From positions 103,963-167,962 of the forward strand of contig NZ_JABEQE010000009.1 of NCBI RefSeq assembly GCF_014174375.1: 64,000 bases of DNA. The letters run 5' to 3'. The notes below the pieces were generated by a model. The model was not told where the DNA came from. It saw only the letters and a list, made by a program, of their open reading frames with translations, and made no database searches. Source of the stretch: Gluconacetobacter asukensis (GTDB lineage Bacteria; Pseudomonadota; Alphaproteobacteria; Acetobacterales; Acetobacteraceae). How positions within the stretch are numbered: the stretch's first letter is position 1; the number at the start of each line of letters is the position of its first letter. This document shows, in pieces, positions 19,198 to 28,257 of the stretch. The position numbers were made by a program, and so were the translations under genes.

Positions 19198-21261
19198 ATG
19201 GTTCTGAATTGCTCCCTGCCGCCGGAGGAGCCGGCGCCGCCGACACCGGGCTGGCGACGCCTGTTGCGACACCTGCCGCATGTCGTGGGCCTGGGCCTGA
19301 TGATCGCTGCGATCGTCGTGGTCCAGCACGAGGTGCGGGACCTGCATTGGGATGACATCCGCGCGGCCCTGGGGACGATACCGGCCACGACCATGATGCT
19401 GGGGATCGGCTGCACGATCCTGTCCTATTTCATCCTGTCCTTTTACGATTGCCTGGCGGTCTTGCAGGTCGGTCGCCGGTTGTCGTTCCGCAGGGCGGCC
19501 TTCGCGTCGTTCTGTTCCTATGTCCTCTCGCACAATCTGGGCTTTGCCGCGATCTCCGGGGCGGCGGTGCGCTTTCGGCTGTATGGCAACTGGGGGCTGG
19601 GGCCGTTCGATATCGCGCAGATCATTGCCTTCTGTTCCGCGACCTATCTGCTGGGGGCGGGGGCGCTGATCGGTGCGGTGCTGCTGCTGGAGCCCGGCGC
19701 GGTTCCGGTCATCGGGGCGCATCTGCCGCATCTGGTCCTGTCGGGGATCGGGCTGCTGCTGTGGGCGGGGGTGGCGGTCTATATCATGCTGGGGCTGTGG
19801 CTGACGCAGGTGCGGATCTGCCGCTGGACCATCGTGCTGCCTCGGCCGGCGATGGCGTTTGCCCAGATGCTGGTCGCGGCCGCCGAAGTCGCCGCCACGG
19901 CCGGGATTGCCTACATCTTCCTGCCGCCGGGGATCGGGCTGGGCTATGGCGTGTTCCTGGCCATCTATATCGCTTCCTACACCGCCGGGCTGGTGGCCAG
20001 CGTGCCGGGTGGGCTGGGCGTGTTCGATGGTGCGATGATGCTCGCGCTGGGGGCTTACCTGCCGCCGTCGCAGATCGTCAGCACCATTCTGGTCTTCCGG
20101 CTGTTCTATTACATCATCCCGCTCTTCCTCGCCGGGCTGATGTTCGCGGGGCATGAGCTGTTCCTGCGCGGTGATGCCGCCCTGGCGCGCAAGGCGGCGC
20201 CTCGTGCGCCCCGGCGTGGACCGCGCGAGGTCCGGCCGAGCCATGTGATCCGCGAGAGCGAGGCTGATTTCTCGGTTGTCGTGGCGACGGGGGCGGTCTC
20301 GATCTGCGGCGCGCTGCTGATCGCGCTGACGATCCTTGATCCCGCATCCTGGAGCAATGCCGGCGGCCTGCATCATCTGGTGGGCGTGGCGGGCGACTAT
20401 CTGCTGTCGCTGATCGGGGTGGCACTGATCGGCCTGGCGGTGGGCCTGTCGCAGCGTGTGACCCTGGCGTGGAAACTGACATTGGGCCTGCTGGTCGGGG
20501 CTGCCGCGCTGACCCTGCTGCGTGGGGCGTCGCTGGCCGTGCCGGGCATTCTGGGGCTGGTGGCGGTCCTGATCGCGCCGTTCCGCAGTTCCTACTATCG
20601 GCATGCGCGGATCTTGAGCGAACCGCTGTCGTTTCGTACCGGACTGTCGCTGGTGCTGCTGATCGGCTGCGTGTTGGTGCTGGTCTGCTCGGGGCCGCAG
20701 GACGAGGTTGGCGGAAGCTGGTGGGAAGTGATGTTGTTCACGGCCTCTCGCGGCGTCGCGCAATGGGTCATGGGGCTGGCCGTCGTGCTCGGCCTGGTCA
20801 TGATCGGCCGGCTGGTTCGCCCCGGCCGGATCGCGGTACTGCCCTGGGATAGCGCAGGCGAGGCCGAATATCGCACGCTGGACCATGCGGCGGACGATCT
20901 GGGGCCGATCCAGCCTGCCGGGCTGATCCCCGGTGAGTCCGGCCTGGCCCTGCTGCCGTTCCTGAGGACGGAGAATTTCCTGATTGGCCTGGGTGATCCC
21001 GCCGGGGCATCGACCGACTGTGCCTCGGCCATCTGGTGGTTGCGTGACCTGGCGGTGCAGGAGCGCAGGCAGCCGGCATTCTGGCAGGTTGGGGCCTCGA
21101 TGCTGGATGTCTACAACGATCTGGGCCTGACATCCTGGCCGCTGGTGGAAGAGACCGGGGACGATCTGTATCTGTGCTGCGTGCCGCAGAGCGTGCAGCA
21201 TGTCATTTCCGTCATGCAGACCGCTGGCGCCGCACCCGCACTCCGGCTGGACGGGGCTTGA
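19198..21261 (+). CDS. MprF-like membrane protein with shortened transferase domain
   Basis: MprF proteins make lysyl-phosphatidylglycerol from Lys-tRNA with a C-terminal cytosolic domain and flip it with an N-terminal membrane domain. This 687-residue protein has the full flippase part: many membrane segments and the UPF0104 hallmarks SHNLGFAAISGAAVRFRLYG and SVPGGLGVFDG. Only about 140 residues follow the last membrane segment. They match the beginning of the DUF2156 domain (FLIGLGDPAGASTDCASAIW, then FWQVGASMLDVYNDLGL) but end where the catalytic half should continue. No remnant appears in other frames before marC. It probably flips lipid but may not synthesise Lys-PG. Its LysRS neighbour is suggestive. 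Confidence 0.82.
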   Translation: MVLNCSLPPEEPAPPTPGWRRLLRHLPHVVGLGLMIAAIVVVQHEVRDLHWDDIRAALGTIPATTMMLGIGCTILSYFILSFYDCLAVLQVGRRLSFRRAAFASFCSYVLSHNLGFAAISGAAVRFRLYGNWGLGPFDIAQIIAFCSATYLLGAGALIGAVLLLEPGAVPVIGAHLPHLVLSGIGLLLWAGVAVYIMLGLWLTQVRICRWTIVLPRPAMAFAQMLVAAAEVAATAGIAYIFLPPGIGLGYGVFLAIYIASYTAGLVASVPGGLGVFDGAMMLALGAYLPPSQIVSTILVFRLFYYIIPLFLAGLMFAGHELFLRGDAALARKAAPRAPRRGPREVRPSHVIRESEADFSVVVATGAVSICGALLIALTILDPASWSNAGGLHHLVGVAGDYLLSLIGVALIGLAVGLSQRVTLAWKLTLGLLVGAAALTLLRGASLAVPGILGLVAVLIAPFRSSYYRHARILSEPLSFRTGLSLVLLIGCVLVLVCSGPQDEVGGSWWEVMLFTASRGVAQWVMGLAVVLGLVMIGRLVRPGRIAVLPWDSAGEAEYRTLDHAADDLGPIQPAGLIPGESGLALLPFLRTENFLIGLGDPAGASTDCASAIWWLRDLAVQERRQPAFWQVGASMLDVYNDLGLTSWPLVEETGDDLYLCCVPQSVQHVISVMQTAGAAPALRLDGA

Positions 21262-21355
21262 CTGGCGGGCCGGTCTGGGAAAGACGATAGGCGGCTTTCG
21301 ACTGGTGGCGACTGGTCGGGCATTGCCGCACGATCGCTCCCTGGAATGCGTTCCG

Positions 21356-22087
21356 ATGTCCCCAGCTCTTCATGCCATTCCTTCCCTCGGCTGGAAGGAC
21401 GCGCTCTCGGTCTTCAGCAATACGTTCCTGCTGGCGTTTCCCGCCCTGTTTTCGATCGTCAACCCGATCGGTGCCTCCCTGATCTTTTCGCAGGTGACGG
21501 CAGGGCGGGAGCGGAGCGAATCCCTGGCGCTGGCCCGGACGGTCGCGTTCTATTCGGCGGGGCTCCTGATCGCCTCGATCTGGGCCGGCAGCGCGATCCT
21601 CGCCTTCTTCGGCATCACGGTGGATTCGCTGCGCATCGCCGGCGGGCTGGTGGTCGCCGTTCGTGCCTGGTCATTGCTCCAGGCACCGGAGGAAGCTGCC
21701 GCGCGCAAGGAGAAGCAGGCCATGCAGGGCGGGCGAACTGTCGCCGTTCCGAGCTGGACGGAGATGGCCTTCTTCCCGATGACCATGCCGTTCACGGTGG
21801 GGCCTGGTTCGATCGCGGTTGCCATTGCCCTGAGCGCCTCGCGGCCGGCATCCCCGGCGTGGCTCGTCTTCTACCTGGCTGTCTCGGTCGCCGCGATCGC
21901 GGTGGCCGCCACGGTCTGGCTTGCCTACGCCTATGCCGAGCGGCTGGTCGTGATGCTGGGTGTGACCGGCGCGCGGATCGTCTCGCGCCTGGCTGCGTTG
22001 ATCCTGTTGTGCATCGGCGTGCAGATCCTCTCGGCCGGGATCGAGGGGCTGGTTGTCACCATCATGCACGCTGCGGCGGCGTCCTGA
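21356..22087 (+). CDS. MarC-family integral membrane protein
   Basis: A 243-residue inner-membrane protein with about six hydrophobic segments. SIVNPIGASLIFSQVT in the first segment and FFPMTMPFTVGPGSIAVAIA in the second half are the duplicated MarC/UPF0056 signature (P-G/NP motifs). Function is unknown; the old link with multiple antibiotic resistance in E. coli was not upheld. The start is the ATG at 21356 (MSPALHAIPSLGW). It lies 94 bp after the MprF-like gene and ends one base before the convergent UDG gene. Confidence 0.9.
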   Translation: MSPALHAIPSLGWKDALSVFSNTFLLAFPALFSIVNPIGASLIFSQVTAGRERSESLALARTVAFYSAGLLIASIWAGSAILAFFGITVDSLRIAGGLVVAVRAWSLLQAPEEAAARKEKQAMQGGRTVAVPSWTEMAFFPMTMPFTVGPGSIAVAIALSASRPASPAWLVFYLAVSVAAIAVAATVWLAYAYAERLVVMLGVTGARIVSRLAALILLCIGVQILSAGIEGLVVTIMHAAAAS

Positions 22088-22088
22088 C

Positions 22089-22694
22089 CTATTTGGGTTC
22101 CGCCAGCAGGGGGGCGATGGCGGCGCGCAATGCCGGCAGCACCTCTGCCGCGAACCATGGTGTGCGGCGTTCCCAGGCCCCGGTGCGCCACGAGGGATGC
22201 GGCAGCGGGAAATAGCGGGGGAGATAGGCGCGGAAATCGCGCACCCGGTCTTCCACCCGGCCGGGCCCCAGGGCCGCCGCATGGGCGTAGGACCCGACCA
22301 GCAGGGTCAGGGTGATATCGGGCATGCAGTCCAGTAGCCGTGCCCGCCACAGCGGGGCGCATTCCGGCCGAGGGGGCCGGTCGCCGCCCTTGGGCAGGCG
22401 CCCCGGATAACACAGGCCCATCGGCAGGATGGCGATGCGGCTGGAATCGTAGAAGGTCTCGCGATCCATGCCCAGCCAGCCTCGCAGCCGGTCGCCGGAG
22501 GCGTCGTTGAACGAGATCCCGGTTTCATGAACCCGCGTGCCGGGGGCTTGGCTGGCGATCAGCAGGCGGGCGGTGGTCGAGACATGGAGGACGGGCCGTG
22601 GCCCCAGCGGCAGGCTGTCGGCACAGACCCGGCACGCCCGTATCTGTGCAACCAGGGAGGCCAGATCCTCCGCCGCCTTGTTCTGCTCCGTCAT
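22089..22694 (-). CDS. Uracil-DNA glycosylase family protein
   Basis: A 201-residue protein of the uracil-DNA glycosylase fold, probably removing uracil or related damaged bases. Near the N-terminus is CRVCAD. The first active-site segment is ASQAPGTRVHETGISFNDAS. LTLLVGSYAHAAAL and the C-terminal LPHPSWRTGAW (HPS loop) also fit. It lacks the four-cysteine Fe-S pattern of family 4/5 enzymes, so its exact subfamily and substrate are open. The start ATG overlaps the stop of the sirtuin gene (ATGA), so the two are translationally coupled. Confidence 0.8.
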   Translation of the reverse strand: MTEQNKAAEDLASLVAQIRACRVCADSLPLGPRPVLHVSTTARLLIASQAPGTRVHETGISFNDASGDRLRGWLGMDRETFYDSSRIAILPMGLCYPGRLPKGGDRPPRPECAPLWRARLLDCMPDITLTLLVGSYAHAAALGPGRVEDRVRDFRAYLPRYFPLPHPSWRTGAWERRTPWFAAEVLPALRAAIAPLLAEPK

Positions 22695-23413
22695 GATCCC
22701 AGGGTTTCGGCCACCCATTGGGGAACCATGCGGGTCGCCGGCCCCACCAGCGTACGGTCGAAGAGGGCGGGGATGGCGGGGGCTTCCAGATTGATGTCCA
22801 GCGTGTCGGCATGGTCGCGGACTTCGGCGATGAAGCCGGCTGCTGGATAGACGGTGCCGGATGTGCCGATCGTCACGAAACGGTCGCAGGCGGCCAGGGC
22901 TGCCTGGATACGCTCCATATGCATCGGAATCTCCCCGAACCAGACGATATCGGGCCGCAGGGTGGGGCGGTGGCAGGCCGGGCATGGGGTCTGGGGCAGG
23001 TAGTCATCCAGCCATTCGGGTGTGGCACCGCAGGACATGCAGCGGAGGCGCCGCAATTCGCCATGCATATGCACGACATTGCGGCTGCCCGCGCGTTCGT
23101 GCAGGTCGTCGATATTCTGGGTGACGATCAGGATCTCGCCATCCCAGCGCCCGTCGCGTGCGGCCTGTTCCAGGTACGCCAGCGCCCGATGGGCGGCGTT
23201 GGGTTCGACATGCGCCAGTTCCGCGCGTCGCCCGTTATAGAAGCGGCTGACCAGCATCGGGTCCCGCTGGAACCCTTCCGGGGTGCAGACATCGTTGATG
23301 TCATGCCGGCTCCACAGGCCGTCGGCATCGCGAAACGTCTCCAGGCCCGATTCCCGGCTGATGCCGGCGCCGGTCAGGACGACGATGCGCTCTGCTGGAT
23401 GAGGCTGGGTCAT
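22691..23413 (-). CDS. cobB: Sirtuin NAD-dependent protein deacylase
   Basis: Removes acyl groups from lysines using NAD+. The 240-residue core has VLTGAGISRESGLETFRD (NAD site), TQNIDDLHERAG (98-109) and the catalytic H117 in HMHGEL. Four zinc-binding cysteines are C125, C128, C144 and C147. Y59 and R62 (FYNGRR) match the YxxR pair that lets CobB/SIRT5-type enzymes accept succinyl-lysine, so desuccinylase activity is plausible. It is translationally coupled to the following glycosylase gene and diverges from nothing: the terminator of adhAB lies just upstream. Confidence 0.94.
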   Translation of the reverse strand: MTQPHPAERIVVLTGAGISRESGLETFRDADGLWSRHDINDVCTPEGFQRDPMLVSRFYNGRRAELAHVEPNAAHRALAYLEQAARDGRWDGEILIVTQNIDDLHERAGSRNVVHMHGELRRLRCMSCGATPEWLDDYLPQTPCPACHRPTLRPDIVWFGEIPMHMERIQAALAACDRFVTIGTSGTVYPAAGFIAEVRDHADTLDINLEAPAIPALFDRTLVGPATRMVPQWVAETLGS

Positions 23414-23443
23414 CGCCTCTCTATGCCCGATCGCGGCGCATAA

Positions 23444-23475
23444 GAAAACCGCCGCGGGGAGGCCCCGCGGCGGCT
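23444..23475 (-). terminator. Intrinsic terminator of adhAB
   Basis: CCGCCGCGGGG (23449-23459) and CCCCGCGGCGG (23463-23473) form a perfect 11-bp stem. Read on the minus strand it is followed by TTTTCTTA, about 30 bp after the adhB stop. Confidence 0.88.
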
Positions 23476-23504
23476 GAACAGAGACCTGGCTGGTCGGGGC
23501 GCGA

Positions 23505-24914
23505 TTACTGCGCCTGATCCACCCCGGCGTGGGTCTGCGGGGCGAAGGTCCAGCCTGCGCCGTAAGGCTGCGGGTGCAGAAGCAGCCAGCTGCTGCTCGG
23601 TGCGCCGAAGCCGACGCCCGCGACCGCGGCACCGGTGTCACGCAGCTTGGCGACATCGGCCGCCGTCACGTTCGCCGGGGCGTGGTTGCCCCATCCGGTA
23701 CGGATGAAGTTGACCACATCCGCGATCTGCTGGGCCGACAGGGTCTTGCCATAGCCCGGCATGGCCACGGCCGACGGTGCCCAGTTGGTCGGCGGCAGCA
23801 CGCCACCATGCACGACCACATTGACCAGCGAGGTCGGGTTTTCCGTCACCACCACCGGGTTGCCGGCCAGCGGCGGGAACATGCGGGCCACGCCGCCGCC
23901 ATCGTTGCGGTGGCAGATGGCGCATTCACGCAGATAGACGTCCGCGCCGGGCGATGACGCGGTCTTGCCCGCGTTCAGCATGTCGGCGGTCGAGGCGTCA
24001 TACGTGTAGCTGCCCTGTGACGGCGGAACCGGCGGCAGGCTCTTCAGGTATTTCGCCATCGCGTGCAGATCGTCGTCGGTGAAATACTGGGTGCTCCAGC
24101 CCACCACGTCGGCCATGCCGCCGAACACGGCGGAATGGTCGATACGGCCAGTCTTCAGGAAGTAGTACAGGTCGTCCTCTGACCATCTGCCGATGCCGAC
24201 CACCGGGTCGTTCCGCAGACTGGGGGCCACCCAGTTGTCGATCGGCGCACCGCCGGCCAGGAAGACCGCGCCGCCGGTGGCATCGAGCGCCTTTTCCTGC
24301 ATCGCGAAGCCGCGCGGGGTATGGCAGGCGCCGCAATGGCCCGGACCGGTGACCAGATATTCACCGCGTGCCACGACCGGATCGGTGCCGGCAGCCGGCT
24401 TGAAATCGGCCGGCGCCGGGGCGAACAGGGTCCGCCAGATCGCCAGCGGCCAGCGCATGGACATGGGCCACGAAATCTCGTTGGCCTTGTTGGGCTGCGC
24501 CACCGGCTTCACGCCATGCATGAAATACGCATAGAGCGCGCGCATGTCGTCCTGCGTCATGCGCGCGAAGGCCGGATAGGGCATGGCCGGGTAGAGCGTC
24601 GAGCCGTCCTTGCGGATGCCGTGGCGGACCGCCTGGTCGAATTCCTCGAAACTATAGCCGCCGATACCGTCGGAGCTGGGCGTGATGTTGGTCGAGTAGA
24701 TCGTCCCGATCGGGCTCTTGATCTCAAGACCGCCGGCATAGGCCTGCCCGTGCAGGGCGGTATGGCAGGCCACGCAGTCACCCAGGCGGGCGACATAGGC
24801 ACCCTTGTCGACCAGCGCCTGATCCGGCGCCTGAGCCATTGCGGCCGTGGCAAGGAGGCTGAACGCCGCCGTGCCGATCGCAACCTTAAGCCTGTTGAGC
24901 ATTCTGTTCACCAT
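23505..24914 (-). CDS. adhB: Alcohol dehydrogenase cytochrome c subunit (subunit II)
   Basis: Triheme membrane-associated cytochrome that takes electrons from AdhA and reduces ubiquinone on the periplasmic face. The 469-residue product has a signal peptide ending near AMAQA and three CxxCH heme sites: CVACH (47-51), CGACH and CAICH. The C-terminal region with SSSWLLLHPQPYGAGW is typical of acetic acid bacterial AdhB. An ATG four codons downstream (24902) is an equally possible start. It follows adhA after 45 bp and ends at a strong terminator. The small third subunit, AdhS, is usually encoded elsewhere and is not in this window. Confidence 0.96.
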   Translation of the reverse strand: MVNRMLNRLKVAIGTAAFSLLATAAMAQAPDQALVDKGAYVARLGDCVACHTALHGQAYAGGLEIKSPIGTIYSTNITPSSDGIGGYSFEEFDQAVRHGIRKDGSTLYPAMPYPAFARMTQDDMRALYAYFMHGVKPVAQPNKANEISWPMSMRWPLAIWRTLFAPAPADFKPAAGTDPVVARGEYLVTGPGHCGACHTPRGFAMQEKALDATGGAVFLAGGAPIDNWVAPSLRNDPVVGIGRWSEDDLYYFLKTGRIDHSAVFGGMADVVGWSTQYFTDDDLHAMAKYLKSLPPVPPSQGSYTYDASTADMLNAGKTASSPGADVYLRECAICHRNDGGGVARMFPPLAGNPVVVTENPTSLVNVVVHGGVLPPTNWAPSAVAMPGYGKTLSAQQIADVVNFIRTGWGNHAPANVTAADVAKLRDTGAAVAGVGFGAPSSSWLLLHPQPYGAGWTFAPQTHAGVDQAQ

Positions 24915-24959
24915 GCGTCGCGTTGATGCGGAAAAAACGGAAGATCGAGCGGAAGCGTC

Positions 24960-27167
24960 TCATTGAGCGGGAATGCCTTCCGCGTTCTTCCGGGCATCAA
25001 CCTCCCTCTGGTAGGTTTCATTGGCGCGCTTCAGCAGGAACTGCCGGATGTCCTCGATCTGCGCGGGGGACATCGAGGAATCGAAGCGGTCCATGCCGTA
25101 GGCCGTCAGCGCGCCGCGACCGACCACGTTGTAGAACGCGTCCTGGTGGCGGATCGCCCCGGACCAGCGCAGGTCGGGCAGAACGCCGCCGGCTTCGCCA
25201 TTGTCGCCATGGCAGGCCGCGCAATAGGTCTGGAATTCGAAATAGCCGTTATCGGTTCGCTTCTGGTCGAACTCGGCGGGCGGCTTGACCGGCAGGAAGC
25301 CCTTGTCGTTCTGCGGCGGCAGCTTGGCGTTGCCGTCCAGCGAGAAGGCGATGACGCGGGAATGGTTGACGGTCCAGCCGCCGGTACGCGCAAGCCCGCC
25401 CAGGAAGAACGGATAGATGCCGCCCCAGCCCACTTCGACGGCGACATACTGCTTGCCGTTCGCCAGATAGGTCACCGGCGGGGCGATGATGCCGCTCTGC
25501 GCCGCGAAGCTGAACAGGTCGGTGCCGTTCGTCGCGTCGTAGGCGTGGAATTCGCCGTTTGCCAGGCCCTGGAACAGAAGGTCGCCGCCGGTGGCCACGA
25601 TGCCGCCGTTCCACGGCCCCTTGTGGTCGACGCGGAAGGCTTCCTGCTGCTTGAGCGGATCCCAGGCGACGATCCAGCCCTTCAGGTCCTTGATGAAGGC
25701 GTCCTTGGCGTCCTGCTTGTCGAGAATGCCGACCTTGTTCATGTCCAGGCCGAGATTCCAGCTGTCGGGATGGGCCTTGAAGCCGCCGACCTGGTTCGAA
25801 TACAGGAACGGAACCTGCTGCGCGGGGATATAGACCAGGCCGGTGCGGGGGCTGAAGGCCATCGCCGCGAAATTGTGGCCGCCCAGATCGCCCGGGATGC
25901 CGTACCAATCCTTGCCGTTCAGGGTGTAGAGCGCGTCGGGATTATAGATCGGGCGACCGGTCTTCGGGTCCAGGCCGCTGGCCCAGTTCACGTAGACATA
26001 GTTCTTGCCCGACAGGAATTCGCCGGTCTTGGCGTCGATGACGTAGAAGAAGCCGTTCTTGGGCGCATGGACGATGACGTGCCGCATCTGACCGTTGATC
26101 GGCAGGTCGAGGGTCATGATCTGCTGGACCGAGGTGAAATCCCACTGGTCCATCGGCGTTTCCTGGAAGTGCCAGACATACTCGCCGGTATCGGGCTTGA
26201 TCGCGACGATGCTGCCCAGGAACAGATTGTCGCCCTTGCCTTCGGAGCGGTACTTGTAGTTCCAGGGAGAACCGTTGCCCACGCCCAGATAGACCAGATC
26301 GGTCACCGGGTCATAGACGATCGAATCCCACACGGTGCCGCCGCCGCCCTGCTTGGTCCAGGCGCCGGTCGGGCTCCAGGTCTGGTAGGCCTTGTTCATC
26401 AGCACGCTGTCCGAGGCCGCGTTGTCCGGCTTGTTCTCGGGATTCGGCACGGTGAAGAAGCGCCAATCCAGCTTGCCCGTCTCGGCGTCGAAGGCGGAGA
26501 CGAAGCCGCGGGCGCCGAATTCCGAACCGCCATTGCCGATGATGACCCGGCCCCGGGCGATACGCGGCGCGCCGTCGACCGTGTAGGAACGCTGATTGCC
26601 GAGCGCGCCTTCGGTGGGGATGGTGTTGACGCTCCAGACCAGCTTGCCGGTCTTGGCATCCAGCGCGATCAGGCGGCCGTCGAACGTGCCGAAATAGACC
26701 TTGCCGTTCCAATAAGCCGCACCGCGGTTGACGGTGTCGCAGCAGCCCTTGTCGGCGATGTTGCCGGGCACGCGCGGGTCATAGGCCCACAGCAGCTTGC
26801 CCGTGGCCGCATCGAGGGCCTTCATCTTGCTCCAGTTCGTCGTCGCGTACATGACGCCGTCGACCACCAGCGGCGTGCCTTCCTGGCCGCGATTGGTATC
26901 CAGATCGTAATACCAGGCCAGCTTCAGGTTGCCGACGTTGGAGCGGTTGATCTGGTCGAGCGGGCTGTAGCGCTGCTCGGAATAGGTACGACCGTATGTC
27001 ATCCAGTCGCCCGGATGGTCATCGGCATGGATGATCGCTTCTCCGGTATCGCCTGAAGCTGGGTCAGCCGCAACGGCGGCATAGCCGCACAGAGTGACGG
27101 CGCATATCGTTCCGGCGGCAAGCGTTCCTCGCAGAGAACGTCCTTTCCGGAAAGCAGCTCGCATCAT
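24960..27167 (-). CDS. adhA: PQQ-dependent alcohol dehydrogenase, large subunit
   Basis: Periplasmic quinohemoprotein that oxidises ethanol to acetaldehyde, the first step of vinegar formation. The 735-residue protein has a signal peptide cleaved near AVAADP, an eight-bladed propeller with repeated W-motifs such as ALDAKTGKLVWS, and the vicinal C142-C143 (KGCCDTVNRG) that forms the disulfide over PQQ. MDQWDFT carries the expected catalytic Asp. A C-terminal cytochrome domain has CAACH at 649-653. I chose the double ATG at 27167/27164 (MMRAAFRKGRS), preceded by GAGGA on the minus strand. It begins the adhAB operon. Confidence 0.97.
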   Translation of the reverse strand: MMRAAFRKGRSLRGTLAAGTICAVTLCGYAAVAADPASGDTGEAIIHADDHPGDWMTYGRTYSEQRYSPLDQINRSNVGNLKLAWYYDLDTNRGQEGTPLVVDGVMYATTNWSKMKALDAATGKLLWAYDPRVPGNIADKGCCDTVNRGAAYWNGKVYFGTFDGRLIALDAKTGKLVWSVNTIPTEGALGNQRSYTVDGAPRIARGRVIIGNGGSEFGARGFVSAFDAETGKLDWRFFTVPNPENKPDNAASDSVLMNKAYQTWSPTGAWTKQGGGGTVWDSIVYDPVTDLVYLGVGNGSPWNYKYRSEGKGDNLFLGSIVAIKPDTGEYVWHFQETPMDQWDFTSVQQIMTLDLPINGQMRHVIVHAPKNGFFYVIDAKTGEFLSGKNYVYVNWASGLDPKTGRPIYNPDALYTLNGKDWYGIPGDLGGHNFAAMAFSPRTGLVYIPAQQVPFLYSNQVGGFKAHPDSWNLGLDMNKVGILDKQDAKDAFIKDLKGWIVAWDPLKQQEAFRVDHKGPWNGGIVATGGDLLFQGLANGEFHAYDATNGTDLFSFAAQSGIIAPPVTYLANGKQYVAVEVGWGGIYPFFLGGLARTGGWTVNHSRVIAFSLDGNAKLPPQNDKGFLPVKPPAEFDQKRTDNGYFEFQTYCAACHGDNGEAGGVLPDLRWSGAIRHQDAFYNVVGRGALTAYGMDRFDSSMSPAQIEDIRQFLLKRANETYQREVDARKNAEGIPAQ

Positions 27168-27526
27168 GTCCGATGTCCTCGTGACAATAAAAAAACAACC
27201 CGACGGCCCCGGTCCCGGACCGGGAAAAATCAGGCCCAGTGCGACCATACTGATGCTGTAAATTCAGTCTTCTGACGATTTTGTGTTTTTCGGGCGAAGG
27301 ACTGAGGCTGGGCGGCACCGTTGATCGTTGCAGACCCTGCCATGCAACAGCATGATATGTCTCATTATATTGATTTCACGTCATTTTTCAATGCGCAGAT
27401 CAGGTATGCGTGATACATGGTCAGCCGGTGGGCGAAACATTAATATGCATTAATGTAATTAAATATATGCGCCATGTGAATGGATTACGTTCATAGTTTT
27501 GTGAGGAGAGACGATTCGCACTTCCA
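27168..27526. promoter_or_regulatory. adhA upstream region with two inverted repeats
   Basis: This 359-bp gene-free stretch must hold the adhA promoter. CCCGGTC/GACCGGG (27208-27224, 3-nt loop) lies about 40 bp before the ATG; on the minus strand a T7 run follows about 13 nt later, loosely attenuator-like. ACATTAAT-ATGC-ATTAATGT (27437-27456) is an 8-bp inverted repeat in A/T-rich DNA and could be an operator or the end of thpR. No clear -35/-10 pair was found. Confidence 0.45.
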
Positions 27527-28069
27527 TCATCCCGCCAGATCGTATTCGGCCAGACTCTCGTAAATCGGCTCGTCCGGACCCCGCAGGGACCGGAAGAGGG
27601 TCAGGCGCGGGATGTCGACCGGCTGGAGGGGGAGGGTGGACCATCGGGCCAGCCAGGGAGCCAGCATGTCCGGCGACGGGGTCGCGATCGTGCCGATCGT
27701 GACATGAGGCACAAAGCGCCTTCGTTCGACCGCCAGGCCGGCGGCGCGGCGCATGGCCGTATCCACCTTGCGATGCAGGTGCAGCAGTGCCGGGCTGCGC
27801 TCGATCCCGATCCACAGGGTCTGCCGGCCGCCATCCTGCTCGAAAATGCCTGGCGCGGTGGGCTGCAGGCGAACGGAGGGGGCGCGGATCGCCGACAGGG
27901 CCATGTCGATATCCTCCAGCCGGTCGCGGCCCGAGACCTCGCCGATGAAGCGGAGCGTGACATGATAGGTGGCGGGATCGACCCACCGGACGCCGGCGAG
28001 GCTGCCGCGCATGGCCGCGATCGCTTCGCGGAGCGGCGATCCGATGTCGAGGGCGATGAAGAGTCTCAC
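27527..28069 (-). CDS. thpR: RNA 2',3'-cyclic phosphodiesterase (2H family)
   Basis: Hydrolyses 2',3'-cyclic phosphate RNA ends; also known as LigT. The 180-residue protein has the two HxT/S-x motifs of the 2H superfamily, H36-VTLRF and H122-VTIGT, and starts with the strand RLFIALDIGSPLREAI. The start is GTG at 28069. It stands alone on the minus strand between the adhA upstream region and the divergent BI-1 gene. Its cellular substrate is unknown. Confidence 0.88.
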   Translation of the reverse strand: MRLFIALDIGSPLREAIAAMRGSLAGVRWVDPATYHVTLRFIGEVSGRDRLEDIDMALSAIRAPSVRLQPTAPGIFEQDGGRQTLWIGIERSPALLHLHRKVDTAMRRAAGLAVERRRFVPHVTIGTIATPSPDMLAPWLARWSTLPLQPVDIPRLTLFRSLRGPDEPIYESLAEYDLAG

Positions 28070-28257
28070 TGTCGTGCCTCGTGCGGGAAGGTTTTCGCGA
28101 TTCCGTCCATTGCCTTATAGTATACTGGTCGTTGTGGGGGCGGCTCTGTTGCAGAAAAGTCATCCGGAAGCGAGATGATTTTCCTTGAAATATCGCCCGT
28201 TCCCCCCACATCTCTGACATGTTGCGTCCGGAATTGCCCGGACAAAGGAAGGATGTC

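Noticed and set aside
17512..21201. Very long open frame on the minus strand (over 1200 codons)
   Set aside because: Antisense to lysS and the MprF-like gene; rich in Arg, Gln, His and Pro with no domain. It is a GC-rich codon shadow.
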